From Muribaculaceae bacterium (GTDB taxonomy: Bacteria > Bacteroidota > Bacteroidia > Bacteroidales > Muribaculaceae): 64,000 nt of DNA. The notes beneath the pieces were generated by a model. The model did no database searches, was not told the DNA's origin, and saw only the letters and a program-made list of their open reading frames with translations. Positions 52,834 through 61,694 of this stretch are shown in pieces. The translations under genes and the position numbers were made by a program. Every line of letters starts with the position of its first letter. Position 1 is the stretch's first letter. The stretch covers positions 1 through 64,000 of the forward strand of contig JAFLTT010000010.1 in the NCBI GenBank assembly GCA_022509165.1. Reading direction: 5' to 3'.

Positions 52834-53005
52834 GGAGTTGTTGGAGTTGTTGGAGTTGTTAGAGTTGTTAGAGTTGTTAGAGTTGTTGGAGTTGTTAGAG
52901 TTGTTAGAGTTGTTAGAGTTGTTGGAGTTGTGGGAGTTGTTGGAATTGTTGAGTCTTTAAAAACTTTAACAACTTTAAAAACTAACAACTATAAAAACTA
53001 ACAAC
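52834..53005. repeat. 9-bp tandem repeat array with AACAAC-bearing tail (array 1)
   Basis: Thirteen contiguous units of consensus GGAGTTGTT / AGAGTTGTT fill 52834-52950 (117 bases). They run into GAGTCTTTAAAAACTTTAAC and then several TAACAACTTTAAAAAC-type units up to about 53005. The GTTGTT units are complementary to the AACAAC units, so the RNA could fold into a long hairpin in many registers. Open frames across it (Val/Gly or Thr/Pro runs) are artefacts of the repeat. Confidence 0.8.
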
Positions 53006-53006
53006 T

Positions 53007-54419
53007 TTAAAAACTAAAATACTCTTTGGCATTATTGTAGCAAATATCTTCAATCATACTATAGACTCTTTCCTTTTCGTAACCCTCAAATGGGATAAGG
53101 CCGTTTTCAATATCGTTTCCTACGATGTTACATAAGTTCCTGCGGAAATACTCATGACGCGGATAAGACAGAAAGGAACGGGAGTCTGTCAGCATTCCCA
53201 CAAATCGGCTTAGGAGTCCCAACTGAGAAAGTGCATTTATTTGACGCGTCATTCCGTCCAACTGATCATTAAACCACCAGCCGGAACCGAATTGTATTTT
53301 ACCGGCTACAGGACCTTCCTGAAAATTGCCTATCATTGTTGCCACCATCTCATTGGCTGAAGGGTTCAGATTGTAGATGATGGTTTTGGCAAGTTTATCT
53401 TCAGAATTAAGCCTGTCTAAAAATTTAGCACAGGACAGGGCAGTATTCCATTCTCCTATGGAATCAAAACCGGCGTCAGGACCTAATTGCTTAAGCATCT
53501 TGGTGTTGGCATTCCGGATAGTGCCGTAATGGAATTGCTGGGTCCACCCTTTCTCATAATCCATTTTCCCGAATTCATGGAGCATCTTGCTCTTAAATTT
53601 CCTTATCTCGTTTTCATCAAGATCATCTCCGGAAATTACTTTATTGAAAATTTCAGTAATTTCCTCTTCTGTAAAATCTTCGGCATAAAATTCCGAGAGC
53701 CCGTGGTCACTAAGCCGGCAGCCTCTGAGATGAAAGAAATCATGACGGATTTTCAAGGCTTGCAAGAATTCCTGAAAATCAGAAATTTTTATTCCTGATA
53801 CTCTTTCTAACTTTTCAACGTATTCTTTGAAAGCCACCGGATTCTCCACAGCCATGGCCTTGTCAGGACGCCATGTCGGCAAAACCTTTATTTCAAATCC
53901 CTCGTCGGCCAACTGTTTATGATAATCCAATGAATCCACCGGATCATCGGTGGTGCATACCACTTCAACGTTATATTTCTTCATCAAACCACGTGCTGTC
54001 ATATCAGGATTTTCCCTTAACTGACGGTTACACTCATCAAAAATCTCTTTAGCTGTTTCGGGATTTAGCCTTTTATTGATTCCGAAGGCGGTTTTCAGTT
54101 CAAGATGGGTCCAGTGGTAAAGTGGATTCCTATAACAATAAGGTAACGTCTCTGCCCATTTCTCGAATTTCTCCCAATCTGATGCTGCGCCGGTTATGTA
54201 ATATTCATCAACCCCGTTGCTTCTCATTGCCCTCCATTTGTAATGGTCGCCCCCGAGCCATAGTTCGGTAATGGACTTGAAGCGATGATTGTCTGCTATC
54301 ATTTTTGGATCAAGATGGCAATGATAGTCGATTATCGGCATCACGGAAGCATGATTATGGTAGAGATCTTTTGCAGTCTCAGTTTCAAGGAGGAAATCTT
54401 TATCGAGAAATTGTTTCAT
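53007..54419 (-). CDS. uxaC: glucuronate isomerase
   Basis: 470 residues, full length. Interconverts D-glucuronate and D-fructuronate (or galacturonate and tagaturonate). Family blocks are FLDKDFLLETETAKDLYHNHASVMPIIDYHCHLDPKMI, with the metal-site HCH, LWLGGDHYKWRAMRSNGVDEYYITG and the C-terminal RRNLCNIVGNDIENG. It lies between array 1 and the palindrome-bearing gap before the SDR reductase. This is the second step after glucuronide cleavage. Confidence 0.96.
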   Translation of the reverse strand: MKQFLDKDFLLETETAKDLYHNHASVMPIIDYHCHLDPKMIADNHRFKSITELWLGGDHYKWRAMRSNGVDEYYITGAASDWEKFEKWAETLPYCYRNPLYHWTHLELKTAFGINKRLNPETAKEIFDECNRQLRENPDMTARGLMKKYNVEVVCTTDDPVDSLDYHKQLADEGFEIKVLPTWRPDKAMAVENPVAFKEYVEKLERVSGIKISDFQEFLQALKIRHDFFHLRGCRLSDHGLSEFYAEDFTEEEITEIFNKVISGDDLDENEIRKFKSKMLHEFGKMDYEKGWTQQFHYGTIRNANTKMLKQLGPDAGFDSIGEWNTALSCAKFLDRLNSEDKLAKTIIYNLNPSANEMVATMIGNFQEGPVAGKIQFGSGWWFNDQLDGMTRQINALSQLGLLSRFVGMLTDSRSFLSYPRHEYFRRNLCNIVGNDIENGLIPFEGYEKERVYSMIEDICYNNAKEYFSF

Positions 54420-54431
54420 TCAACTATACCT

Positions 54432-54542
54432 TTTCATTAGGATTTTCGGAGAAAATCCTTCCCATTTAAATCCATCTACTTAACGGGAGGGACTTTCTCT
54501 GAAAGTCCACTTTCATTAGGATTTTCGGAGAAAATCCTTCCC
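54432..54542. repeat. three-hairpin palindromic repeat in the uxaC-reductase gap
   Basis: A 32-base direct repeat, TTTCATTAGGATTTTCGGAG and on to TTCCC, occurs at 54432-54463 and again at 54511-54542. Each copy contains the hairpin GGATTTTCGGAGAAAATCC (54440-54458 and 54519-54537). Between them lies a third hairpin, GGACTTTC-TCT-GAAAGTCC (54490-54508). The CTTAACGGGAGGGA flank is complementary to TCCCGTTTAA at the far end, so the whole may fold as a unit. The arrangement is like BIME-type repeats. Not a CRISPR: only two copies and no regular spacer series. Confidence 0.7.
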
Positions 54543-54552
54543 GTTTAATGTA

Positions 54553-55371
54553 TTACATTGCAAATGAATTGAATCCGCCATCCACCACTGCTACGGTTCC
54601 GGTTACAAATTTTGAGGCCTCGCTCATCAAATAATGCACGGTGCCGCAAAGTTCTTCAGGTTGGCCCATCCTCCCGAAAGGAGTCTGACGTATCACATCC
54701 TGTCCTCTTTGTGTGAATGTGCCGTCAGGATTGGTCAACAGTGCTCTGTTTTGTTCGGTTATAAAGAATCCGGGCGCTATGGCATTTACTCTGATCCCTT
54801 CTCCGAATTTCTTGGCACATTCCGTGGCCATATAAGCAGTGAAGTTTGAGATACCGGCTTTTGCCGCTGCATACCCACATACTCTTGTCATCGGACGGAA
54901 GGCTGCCATCGAGGAGAAGTTGATTATACTTCCTTTCCCTTGTGCCGCCATGGGGTGAAGAAACACTTGTGTCGGTATCACTGTGCCGGTGAGATTGAGA
55001 TTTAATACTTTTTCAAATTGTTCCGGGTCAAGATCAAAGAAGGTCTTGTCAGGAGCGATGGTTGCACCGGGCATATTGCCTCCAGCGGCATTCAGAAGCG
55101 TATCAATCCTGCCATATTTGGATATAATGTCGATGCAATTCTTTTCCACTGTTGCTCTTTCAAGCACATCGGTCTTCATGAATTCTATGGAACCTTCCGG
55201 TTTTTCGGCTTCGATTTCTTTTACAATCCTGGCTCCGACGTCTTCCTTACGTCCCAGAATTATGACATTTGCTCCGTTGCATGTAAGATATTTGGCAATC
55301 GCCCTGCCAAGCACTCCGGTGCCTCCCGTGATTACCGTCACATTCCCTTTTATGTCGAATAAGTCTTTCAT
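54553..55371 (-). CDS. SDR-family D-mannonate oxidoreductase (fructuronate reductase type)
   Basis: 272 residues from the ATG at 55371 (MKDLFDIKGNVTVITGG); an upstream ATG at 55401 adds a Lys-rich stretch. NAD(P)-binding motif TGGTGVLGRAIA (about 15-26) and catalytic Tyr/Lys in YAAAKAGISNF (about 167-177), with Ser in INFSSMAAF. Fructuronate reductase in E. coli is a long-chain enzyme (UxuB); Bacteroidales often use an SDR instead. Assignment as D-mannonate oxidoreductase rests on placement between uxaC and uxuA, whose product/substrate it would connect; KduD-like activity is an alternative. Confidence 0.85.
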   Translation of the reverse strand: MKDLFDIKGNVTVITGGTGVLGRAIAKYLTCNGANVIILGRKEDVGARIVKEIEAEKPEGSIEFMKTDVLERATVEKNCIDIISKYGRIDTLLNAAGGNMPGATIAPDKTFFDLDPEQFEKVLNLNLTGTVIPTQVFLHPMAAQGKGSIINFSSMAAFRPMTRVCGYAAAKAGISNFTAYMATECAKKFGEGIRVNAIAPGFFITEQNRALLTNPDGTFTQRGQDVIRQTPFGRMGQPEELCGTVHYLMSEASKFVTGTVAVVDGGFNSFAM

Positions 55372-55397
55372 GATTTCAACTTTAAACTTTTTCACTT

Positions 55398-56561
55398 TCA
55401 ACTTTGAGAAGCCACAGCCGCCATGATTCCTGACACCATGCCTAAAGCCAGCATGCGGCCATGGAAAGAGTAACCCGCATTATATCCCATCTTCTCATCT
55501 CCGAGCATCAATGGGGCATGATCTACTCTCATAGGTACTTCAGGATTCTCTTTCTCGAAGGTCTTTACTATATCAACTAATCGTGGATCAAGGTGTGTTG
55601 ATTCCTTGAAGTCACCGTCAGGCATTACATTGCATATACGGGCGTGAACGAAATGAGTTCTCTTTGCATATTTCTTTGCCAAGGCCGGTACATCGTTATG
55701 TGCTCCCGCGCTCAATGAGCCTGCACAGAATGTCAATCCGTTATGCTTGTTTGGTACGGCATCTAAGAAATCCTGAATATCCTGATCACAGGTAACGATT
55801 CTGGGAAGTCCCAGGATTGCCATGGGAGGGTCATCAGGGTGAACACACATGTTGATGTCATATTCATCACAAACAGGCATAATGGCATTAAGGAAATAGG
55901 CCATGTTATCTTTCAGTTGCTTTTTGTCTATACCCTTGTATAAGCCGAGTAATCCTTTGAATTTCTCTACAGGATTGAGATCGTTTTCAGAGATATTGCC
56001 GTTTACAAAGCCCTGGGTTTTTACGATTATATTATCCACAAGACGTTTTTCAGCCTTTACATTCATCTTGGGAGCAACTTCCTCTCTCATTCTTCGGAGA
56101 GTTTCTTCGTCATAATCTTTTTCGGCGCCATCTCTCTTGAGAATATTGATATCGAAATAAGCGAATTCGGCACGATTGAAGTAAAGGTTGGAAGTACCGT
56201 CAGGATTGGGGTATTCAAGGTCTGTCCTTGCCCAGTCTAACACAGGCATGAAATTGTAGCAGATGGTCTTTACTCCGGCTTTACCGAGATTGGCAAGGCT
56301 CTCCTTATATTTCTCTATCAATTCGTCACGGTCTTCCCCTCCGTATTTGACGGATTCACTTACAGGGAGCGATTCCACAACACTCCACACTAATCCGTGG
56401 TCTTCAATGAAATCTTTCATCTTGTTGATTTCCTCAAGACTCCACACCTCACCGTTTGGAATGTGATGAAGCGAAGTCACAATACCTTCCACACCGATCT
56501 GCTTGAGCATTTCGAGTGTGATGGGATCTTTAGGACCGAACCAGCGCCAAGTCTTTTGCAT
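55398..56561 (-). CDS. uxuA: mannonate dehydratase
   Basis: 387 residues. Dehydrates D-mannonate to 2-keto-3-deoxygluconate. Family motifs are KTWRWFGPKDPITLEMLKQIGVEGIVTSLHH at the N-terminus, the metal-binding MCVHPDDPPMAILGLPRI and RVDHAPLMLGDE near the end. E. coli UxuA is 394 residues. The gap of 26 bases to the next gene has low-complexity AACTTT repeats. It is second in the operon, after the GH2 gene, with array 2 upstream. Confidence 0.96.
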   Translation of the reverse strand: MQKTWRWFGPKDPITLEMLKQIGVEGIVTSLHHIPNGEVWSLEEINKMKDFIEDHGLVWSVVESLPVSESVKYGGEDRDELIEKYKESLANLGKAGVKTICYNFMPVLDWARTDLEYPNPDGTSNLYFNRAEFAYFDINILKRDGAEKDYDEETLRRMREEVAPKMNVKAEKRLVDNIIVKTQGFVNGNISENDLNPVEKFKGLLGLYKGIDKKQLKDNMAYFLNAIMPVCDEYDINMCVHPDDPPMAILGLPRIVTCDQDIQDFLDAVPNKHNGLTFCAGSLSAGAHNDVPALAKKYAKRTHFVHARICNVMPDGDFKESTHLDPRLVDIVKTFEKENPEVPMRVDHAPLMLGDEKMGYNAGYSFHGRMLALGMVSGIMAAVASQS

Positions 56562-56566
56562 AGATA

Positions 56567-56701
56567 AGTTGTTAGAGTTGTTGAAGTTATTGTAGTTGTT
56601 GAAGTTATTGTAGTTGTTGTAGTTATTGTAGTTGTTGTAGTTGTTGTAGTTGTTGAAGTTGTTGAGTCTTTAAAAACTTTAACAACTAAAAACTTTAACA
56701 A
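56567..56701. repeat. 9-bp tandem repeat array (array 2) between GH2 and uxuA
   Basis: Eleven contiguous units of consensus AGTTGTTGT / AGTTATTGT / AGTTGTTGA fill 56567-56665. They continue into GTCTTTAAAAACTTTAACAAC and a second AACAAC unit. The tail is the same as in array 1 over 20 bases and beyond, so both arrays share one origin. On the minus strand the array lies between the GH2 stop and the uxuA start. Confidence 0.8.
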
Positions 56702-59110
56702 CTAAATTACCGGTATAATTAAGGTAGCGGGTTTTACACCTTTGGACTCAGCGGTAAAAGTGATTTCACCCGGCTTTTCATCACTTTGAAGTATGGCAGT
56801 GGCGGCTCCCGAGAAGAGGTCCATCACAGGTTCCTGAAAAGATCTTAGACTTGTGGGGTCACCATTGGCCGTGGCCTTAAAAGATCCGGCACCCTTGGTA
56901 GTAAATCTTACCTCTCTTTCATCTGTAGGAATTATATTTCCGTCCTTGTCGGCCACTTCCACTTTGACATAGACCAAATCTTCACCATTTGCCAGCAATG
57001 ATGTGCGATTTGGAGTAAGTACTAAATGATGGGGCTTACCCGCTGTCTTTATCATTTTCCTTCCCGTTTCTTTGTCGTTACTGTCGTAGGTAACGACTAA
57101 TACCTCTCCGGGTTCATATAAAATATCGTTCCACATAAGGCGATATCTTTCCATATTTGAACCATCGGAGCGTTTTTCTCTGATTCCCCGGCTTTTCCCA
57201 TTAATGAAAAGTTCCGCTTTGGGAGAATCCGTATAAACGTATATCGGTGTGATTTCTCCTTCCCTACCTTCCCAGTTCCAATGAGGCAGGATATGCAGTG
57301 TTTTGTCTTTTTCATTCCACTTCGAACGATAAAGATAATAACGGTCTTTGGGTATGAAGGCCAGGTCGATTATGCCGAAATATGAACTATGGCTTGGCCA
57401 CGCATCAGTATTGTAGGGAGAGGGTTCACCGAGATAATCAAATCCCGTCCAGACAAATTGACCTATATTATATTTGAGATCATCATCCACTGCAAAATCA
57501 TCATCGGGAATATTACTCCAACTGCAAGCCTCCACATCATAACTTGAACTATGATTACCTTCTCTTGTAACACCCTTACCTAATTCTACCGGAAAGTAAT
57601 ATTTACCTCGAGAAGAAACAGTGGAAGCAGTCTCTGTTCCTAAAATCAACTTTTGAGGCAACTTTTGATATGCCTCATTATATCGGCCCACTTTATAGTT
57701 GAAACTTGGGATATCTAAAGCCGCCGCGAAACCATTGTTCACTACATGATCAAACTGATCCATTCCGGCGGTCACAGGCTTTGTCGGGTCTTCTCGGTGC
57801 ACTATATCCTGCAGGAAAATTAATTCTGAAATCCCCTCATCGCTCACCTGCGAGTTAACTTCATTACCAATTGACCATATCACCACTGAAGGATTGTTGC
57901 GGTAATTTCTTACCATATTTACCACATCTTTCTCCGCCCATTCATTGAAATACTTTCCGTAGCCGTTCTGACTCTTCGGTCGGTAACTCCAGTCATCGAA
58001 GGGTTCGACCATAAGCATAAAACCCATTTCATCTGCAAGAGCCACAAGTTCCGGTGCCGGCATATTATGGGAAGTACGAATGGCATTGACACCCATATCT
58101 TTCAGAAGTTCCATCTGATATCTGAGTGCAGAAACATTTATAGCCGATCCCAAAGGTCCTAAATCATGATGATTGTTTACACCTTTAAATTTGGTGAGTT
58201 CATCATTTAAGAAGAAACCTTCATCAGGTTTGTATTCTATTTTGCGGATTCCGAATCGAGTGTCGTAAGAATCCACTGTCTCACCATTTTTGATTACCTC
58301 AGTTGTTGCGGTGTATAGGGCCGGAGACTCGGGACTCCATAATTCAGGTGAGTTAACTTTTAAATTTTGGTAGACCGGGACTCCCGGAAAGAATTTATAA
58401 GAATGACAATCGGTTGATATAATTTCACCCTGAGGATTCTTTATTTCAGTTTTCAGAGTAAATTCCTCATGTTTAGAAATGCCCTCAACTTCGGTTTTGA
58501 GATTTACGATTGCATACTCCTTGGAGATAAAAGGAGTTGTTATATAGGTTCCCCATACAGGTATATGAATTTCATTGGTTTCAATGAGATGCACATTACG
58601 ATACAGGCCTGCCCCGGGATACCACCTGGACGACCTATCGGGATTTTCCAGAAATACTTCCAATGTATTTTCACCGGGTTTTACTATGCCTTTCAGATCA
58701 ACATAGAATGAATTGTACCCGTAAGGCCAATAAGCCACTTCTTTCCCATTTACTTTGACTTTAGCATGGCTCATCGCACCATCAAACAGAAGAGTAGTAT
58801 TAGTGCCAGTCGTATCTTTTATTTCAAATGTGGTCTTATAAAATCCCTTTCCTATATAAGGCAAACCTCCAGTACGGCCGGCCTTCCAACTTGCCTTGGT
58901 TTCACCGTCTTGTTCCACCATCACCTTTTGAAGGTCATTATCCCTGCTGAACGGTCCCAAAATGGCCCAGTCGTGTGGAATCACCACATTTTCCCAATTC
59001 AAACTATCTTTGGAGAATTCCCATTTCTTTACCAAGGTATTTTTACGGACAGCATACATTGATGCAAAAGTCAATATGCAAAGAGTAAGTAGTGTTAAGA
59101 CTTTTTTCAT
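56702..59110 (-). CDS. glycoside hydrolase family 2 (beta-glucuronidase/galactosidase-like)
   Basis: 802 residues, signal peptide (ending MYAV), so periplasmic or surface. N-terminal sugar-binding sandwich (NWENVVIPHDW, GGLPYIGKGFYKTTF), then Ig-like domain, then TIM barrel with acid/base Glu in VVIWSIGNEVNS (about residue 413) and nucleophile Glu in KLILGTETASTVSS (about 491), and a C-terminal DUF4982-like region plus Ig-like tail. Activity between beta-galactosidase and beta-glucuronidase cannot be decided from sequence; the downstream uxuA, reductase, uxaC and exuT make a glucuronide the likely substrate. First gene of the operon. Confidence 0.92.
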   Translation of the reverse strand: MKKVLTLLTLCILTFASMYAVRKNTLVKKWEFSKDSLNWENVVIPHDWAILGPFSRDNDLQKVMVEQDGETKASWKAGRTGGLPYIGKGFYKTTFEIKDTTGTNTTLLFDGAMSHAKVKVNGKEVAYWPYGYNSFYVDLKGIVKPGENTLEVFLENPDRSSRWYPGAGLYRNVHLIETNEIHIPVWGTYITTPFISKEYAIVNLKTEVEGISKHEEFTLKTEIKNPQGEIISTDCHSYKFFPGVPVYQNLKVNSPELWSPESPALYTATTEVIKNGETVDSYDTRFGIRKIEYKPDEGFFLNDELTKFKGVNNHHDLGPLGSAINVSALRYQMELLKDMGVNAIRTSHNMPAPELVALADEMGFMLMVEPFDDWSYRPKSQNGYGKYFNEWAEKDVVNMVRNYRNNPSVVIWSIGNEVNSQVSDEGISELIFLQDIVHREDPTKPVTAGMDQFDHVVNNGFAAALDIPSFNYKVGRYNEAYQKLPQKLILGTETASTVSSRGKYYFPVELGKGVTREGNHSSSYDVEACSWSNIPDDDFAVDDDLKYNIGQFVWTGFDYLGEPSPYNTDAWPSHSSYFGIIDLAFIPKDRYYLYRSKWNEKDKTLHILPHWNWEGREGEITPIYVYTDSPKAELFINGKSRGIREKRSDGSNMERYRLMWNDILYEPGEVLVVTYDSNDKETGRKMIKTAGKPHHLVLTPNRTSLLANGEDLVYVKVEVADKDGNIIPTDEREVRFTTKGAGSFKATANGDPTSLRSFQEPVMDLFSGAATAILQSDEKPGEITFTAESKGVKPATLIIPVI

Positions 59111-59141
59111 CGTATATTATTGTGAATCAGGAAAGAAAAGA

Positions 59142-59193
59142 AAAGTCTCGGCAGCAATTATCAATTAACCATTTTACTATCTGCCGAGACTTT
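59142..59193 (-). terminator. strong hairpin just upstream of the GH2 gene
   Basis: Perfect 13-bp stem AAAGTCTCGGCAG (59142-59154) / CTGCCGAGACTTT (59181-59193) with a 26-base loop; on the minus strand it is followed by TTTTCTTTTCTTTCC. It terminates the surface-protein gene, or attenuates read-through into the GH2 operon: only 31 bases separate it from the GH2 start and no promoter box is visible there. Confidence 0.75.
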
Positions 59194-59240
59194 CATAAGA
59201 CAATCTATTTTTTACCTTAAGTTTATAATTAGAACCTTAA

Positions 59241-61592
59241 TCAATTTGGACTTATACACATGGCTGATATGTTACCCTCCACAACTGTAGAACCGACCTC
59301 TAAACCTATTACTTTCAATTGTAAAGAGCCATCAGCATTAGGAGCCGCATTTTCAAATGTATAGGATATATCTTCGAAATTAAAAGTAGTCCAGTTGAAA
59401 TCATTTCTACCTATTCCCTGATATATTTGAGCAGATTCATTACCATTGTCAGAAACAAGTTCAAACTTAGTTTCACGTGCTTCACGAGATCCGTTCCAAC
59501 GAGCAGACAAAACAGTGACATTATAAGTCTTGGACAAGTCTAATCCATTAATTGTAATCACAGCCTCTTCACTATCAGTTCCAACCGGACCTGAAATCAC
59601 AAATGAGTCTGCCCAAGATTTCAATGGCCATGTAATTCCACCGGAGATTATATCATTGTCTTCCTTAGGTTCGCTTCCTGCTCCATTGAATGAAGAGGTA
59701 AACGGTTTTTCAATTGACAAAGTCACGGAAGTATAATTTCCTTCAGCATCCGTTAGTGGAACTTCTGTGGCATCAATCTCTCCGATAAAATTCCAGGAAT
59801 TGTCTCCTTTATTACCACCAAAATCTATCAATAGAGATGATGTTAACGGGCCTGAAACATCAGGTTTGGCAAATTCAGTCATCTCCGTGATTTCATAGGG
59901 TTTTAAAACTGCAAGGTGTGCCGCATTCTGAGCAATTTCTTTCTGCACAGCATTTACTGTGGAAGGTGCATAAGTATTGCCCACTACGTTTATTCCCGTT
60001 AAAGCCTCAAACCAAGTACAGGCAGCAGTGTAGCGTCCGTAGGTGGTTTCAAGATGATAACCGTCACGATTGAAAGAGTCGCCTAAGAAAGAAGTGCGTC
60101 CATTCTGTATAGCAGTTCCGGAAGGAATTACACCTTTTAGTTGCGGATTGTCAGCCATTGCTTTTTGTGTGGCGTCCATTATCGCATTATACATTGTAAT
60201 CTGATCCTTATTGTATTTGGGGAATTCTGCATGGTCAGAGTTCTTGGCGTAGGCCCAGGTCTGATGGAACCATATATCGGCATCGCTTCTCTCAGCCACC
60301 CATTCAATCAGATTTTCCAGATAAGGAGTGTATGTTTCATACTGTCCCGATGAACCGCTGGCTTGCTGAAGAGTGATGATATCCCAGTCTTCATCTGCCA
60401 ATCCTTGGGTCAATGAAACATTATTAGTTTGGTTTTTCACCCCATTAACCACTTTCCGGTATTCGTAAGCACCATTCCCGGACTGTGCATTACTCCAATG
60501 GGTGTCGAGTCTGCAACCTCCGATATAAAGATTTCCAATCACAACCTCTATGCCGGCAGCATCAAACAGGTCATAAAGATACTGTTCTACTGCGTCTTGT
60601 GAGAAACTGTTACCTATAGCAAGAATGCAAAGTTTTCCGTCGGCCATTGGATCCCTTTCACCCGGTGTGGGCTCAGGTTCAGGAGTCGGATCCGGATCTT
60701 CTCCTTCATAATCCTCATTCTCCCAACCGGCTATATCTTCCACCGTAAATCTTATTTCCTGAAGACCAATCAATGAATTAAGATCTATGATATAATTGTA
60801 AGCGTGACCAATTTCCCACTCATTTACGTTATCAGTCTTCAAATTGATCCGGTATGAATCATCTAAAGGAACACTGTTAGACCCGGAAGTTGTCAAAGAG
60901 AATGAGATGGAAATATCATTGCCAAGTTGTTGGGGCAAAAGATATTTCACACCGGAATAATCACCCGACAAGGTATATTCATATTCCCCTTTTTCATTAT
61001 TATCAGTCCAAGAAATTTCAGTGCCGTTGTTGAAAGAAGCAGTTAAATTACCCTTTGTGACAACGTTTGAAAGTTTTACATCTGAAATCTCAATATCTTT
61101 ATCCTTAATGCTTTCGTCAAAATTGAATGTCACTTTTACTTTGGAAAGAGCATGACGGAAATTTAGAGAGACCGGATCATTGACTGGTTTGGCCTCCACG
61201 GGAGCAGTCAGAGCCACAACAAGATCATTATCTTCGGGGGAATAAGAAGATATGGTAAGTTGAGACAAGTCGTATGAAGCATTTACTGCCTCGGGTGCAA
61301 CGGCCGCAAAATTATAAGTCTGACCTGCAACCCAATATTTTGGCTCTGCGGTGCTCCAACCCTGTGCTGTTTTACTTACAGCATCTCCGTTAAAAAGTTG
61401 TGCTTCTGAATTATATCCGCCGTAAATATAAAAATTCTGAAGATTAGTATTTGTCACATCACCTGCACGAGTAGTTTTCCCGACGTGCACATTAAAACTA
61501 ATAGCATTTTTATCGGGCATACTCAGGGATTCCTGATTTGTACAACTCAACAAAGCAGGGAAAGCAGCAACCAGAAATAATAGTTTTTTCAT
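59241..61592 (-). CDS. fimbrillin-family lipoprotein with inserted SGNH/DUF4886 hydrolase domain
   Basis: 783 residues. Lipobox LLSC (Cys17). Residues about 28-290 are a fimbrillin-like domain (AISFNVHVGKTTRAG, FRHALSKVKVTF, IGHAYNYIIDL). A Pro/Glu-rich linker follows (DPTPEPEPTPGE). Residues about 320-570 form a DUF4886 SGNH-like hydrolase: ILAIGNSFSQDAVEQYL (Ser329), TLQQASGSSG, and DGYHLE (Asp510, His513). Residues about 580-783 are a beta-rich C-terminal domain that is also found at the end of the next protein. So the hydrolase lies between two shared domains, as if inserted. It could be a surface esterase or carbohydrate deacetylase. Located on the outer surface; linked to the other fimbrillin genes upstream. 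Confidence 0.85.
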   Translation of the reverse strand: MKKLLFLVAAFPALLSCTNQESLSMPDKNAISFNVHVGKTTRAGDVTNTNLQNFYIYGGYNSEAQLFNGDAVSKTAQGWSTAEPKYWVAGQTYNFAAVAPEAVNASYDLSQLTISSYSPEDNDLVVALTAPVEAKPVNDPVSLNFRHALSKVKVTFNFDESIKDKDIEISDVKLSNVVTKGNLTASFNNGTEISWTDNNEKGEYEYTLSGDYSGVKYLLPQQLGNDISISFSLTTSGSNSVPLDDSYRINLKTDNVNEWEIGHAYNYIIDLNSLIGLQEIRFTVEDIAGWENEDYEGEDPDPTPEPEPTPGERDPMADGKLCILAIGNSFSQDAVEQYLYDLFDAAGIEVVIGNLYIGGCRLDTHWSNAQSGNGAYEYRKVVNGVKNQTNNVSLTQGLADEDWDIITLQQASGSSGQYETYTPYLENLIEWVAERSDADIWFHQTWAYAKNSDHAEFPKYNKDQITMYNAIMDATQKAMADNPQLKGVIPSGTAIQNGRTSFLGDSFNRDGYHLETTYGRYTAACTWFEALTGINVVGNTYAPSTVNAVQKEIAQNAAHLAVLKPYEITEMTEFAKPDVSGPLTSSLLIDFGGNKGDNSWNFIGEIDATEVPLTDAEGNYTSVTLSIEKPFTSSFNGAGSEPKEDNDIISGGITWPLKSWADSFVISGPVGTDSEEAVITINGLDLSKTYNVTVLSARWNGSREARETKFELVSDNGNESAQIYQGIGRNDFNWTTFNFEDISYTFENAAPNADGSLQLKVIGLEVGSTVVEGNISAMCISPN

Positions 61593-61638
61593 TTATTTTT
61601 CAGACGATTTAGTTTTATCTTTTTTATTCTGAAAAAAA

Positions 61639-61679
61639 GGAGAGAAAGCACTCCCAAAGAATGGAGTGACCTCCTCTCC
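61639..61679 (-). terminator. hairpin terminator after the second fimbrillin gene
   Basis: On the minus strand the outer stem GGAGAG/CTCTCC (61639-61644, 61674-61679) and inner stem CACTCC/GGAGTG (61649-61654, 61663-61668) are followed by seven T (61632-61638 on the plus strand are A). Confidence 0.7.
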
Positions 61680-61694
61680 CCTAAAATATCATCA

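Noticed and set aside
52819..53001. Val/Gly/Arg and Thr/Pro repeat frames in array 1
   Set aside because: All frames across a 9-bp repeat stay open by construction; no start context and no homology pattern.
54432..54542. CRISPR array
   Set aside because: Only two direct repeats, each palindromic, with an internal hairpin instead of unique spacers; no cas genes in the window.
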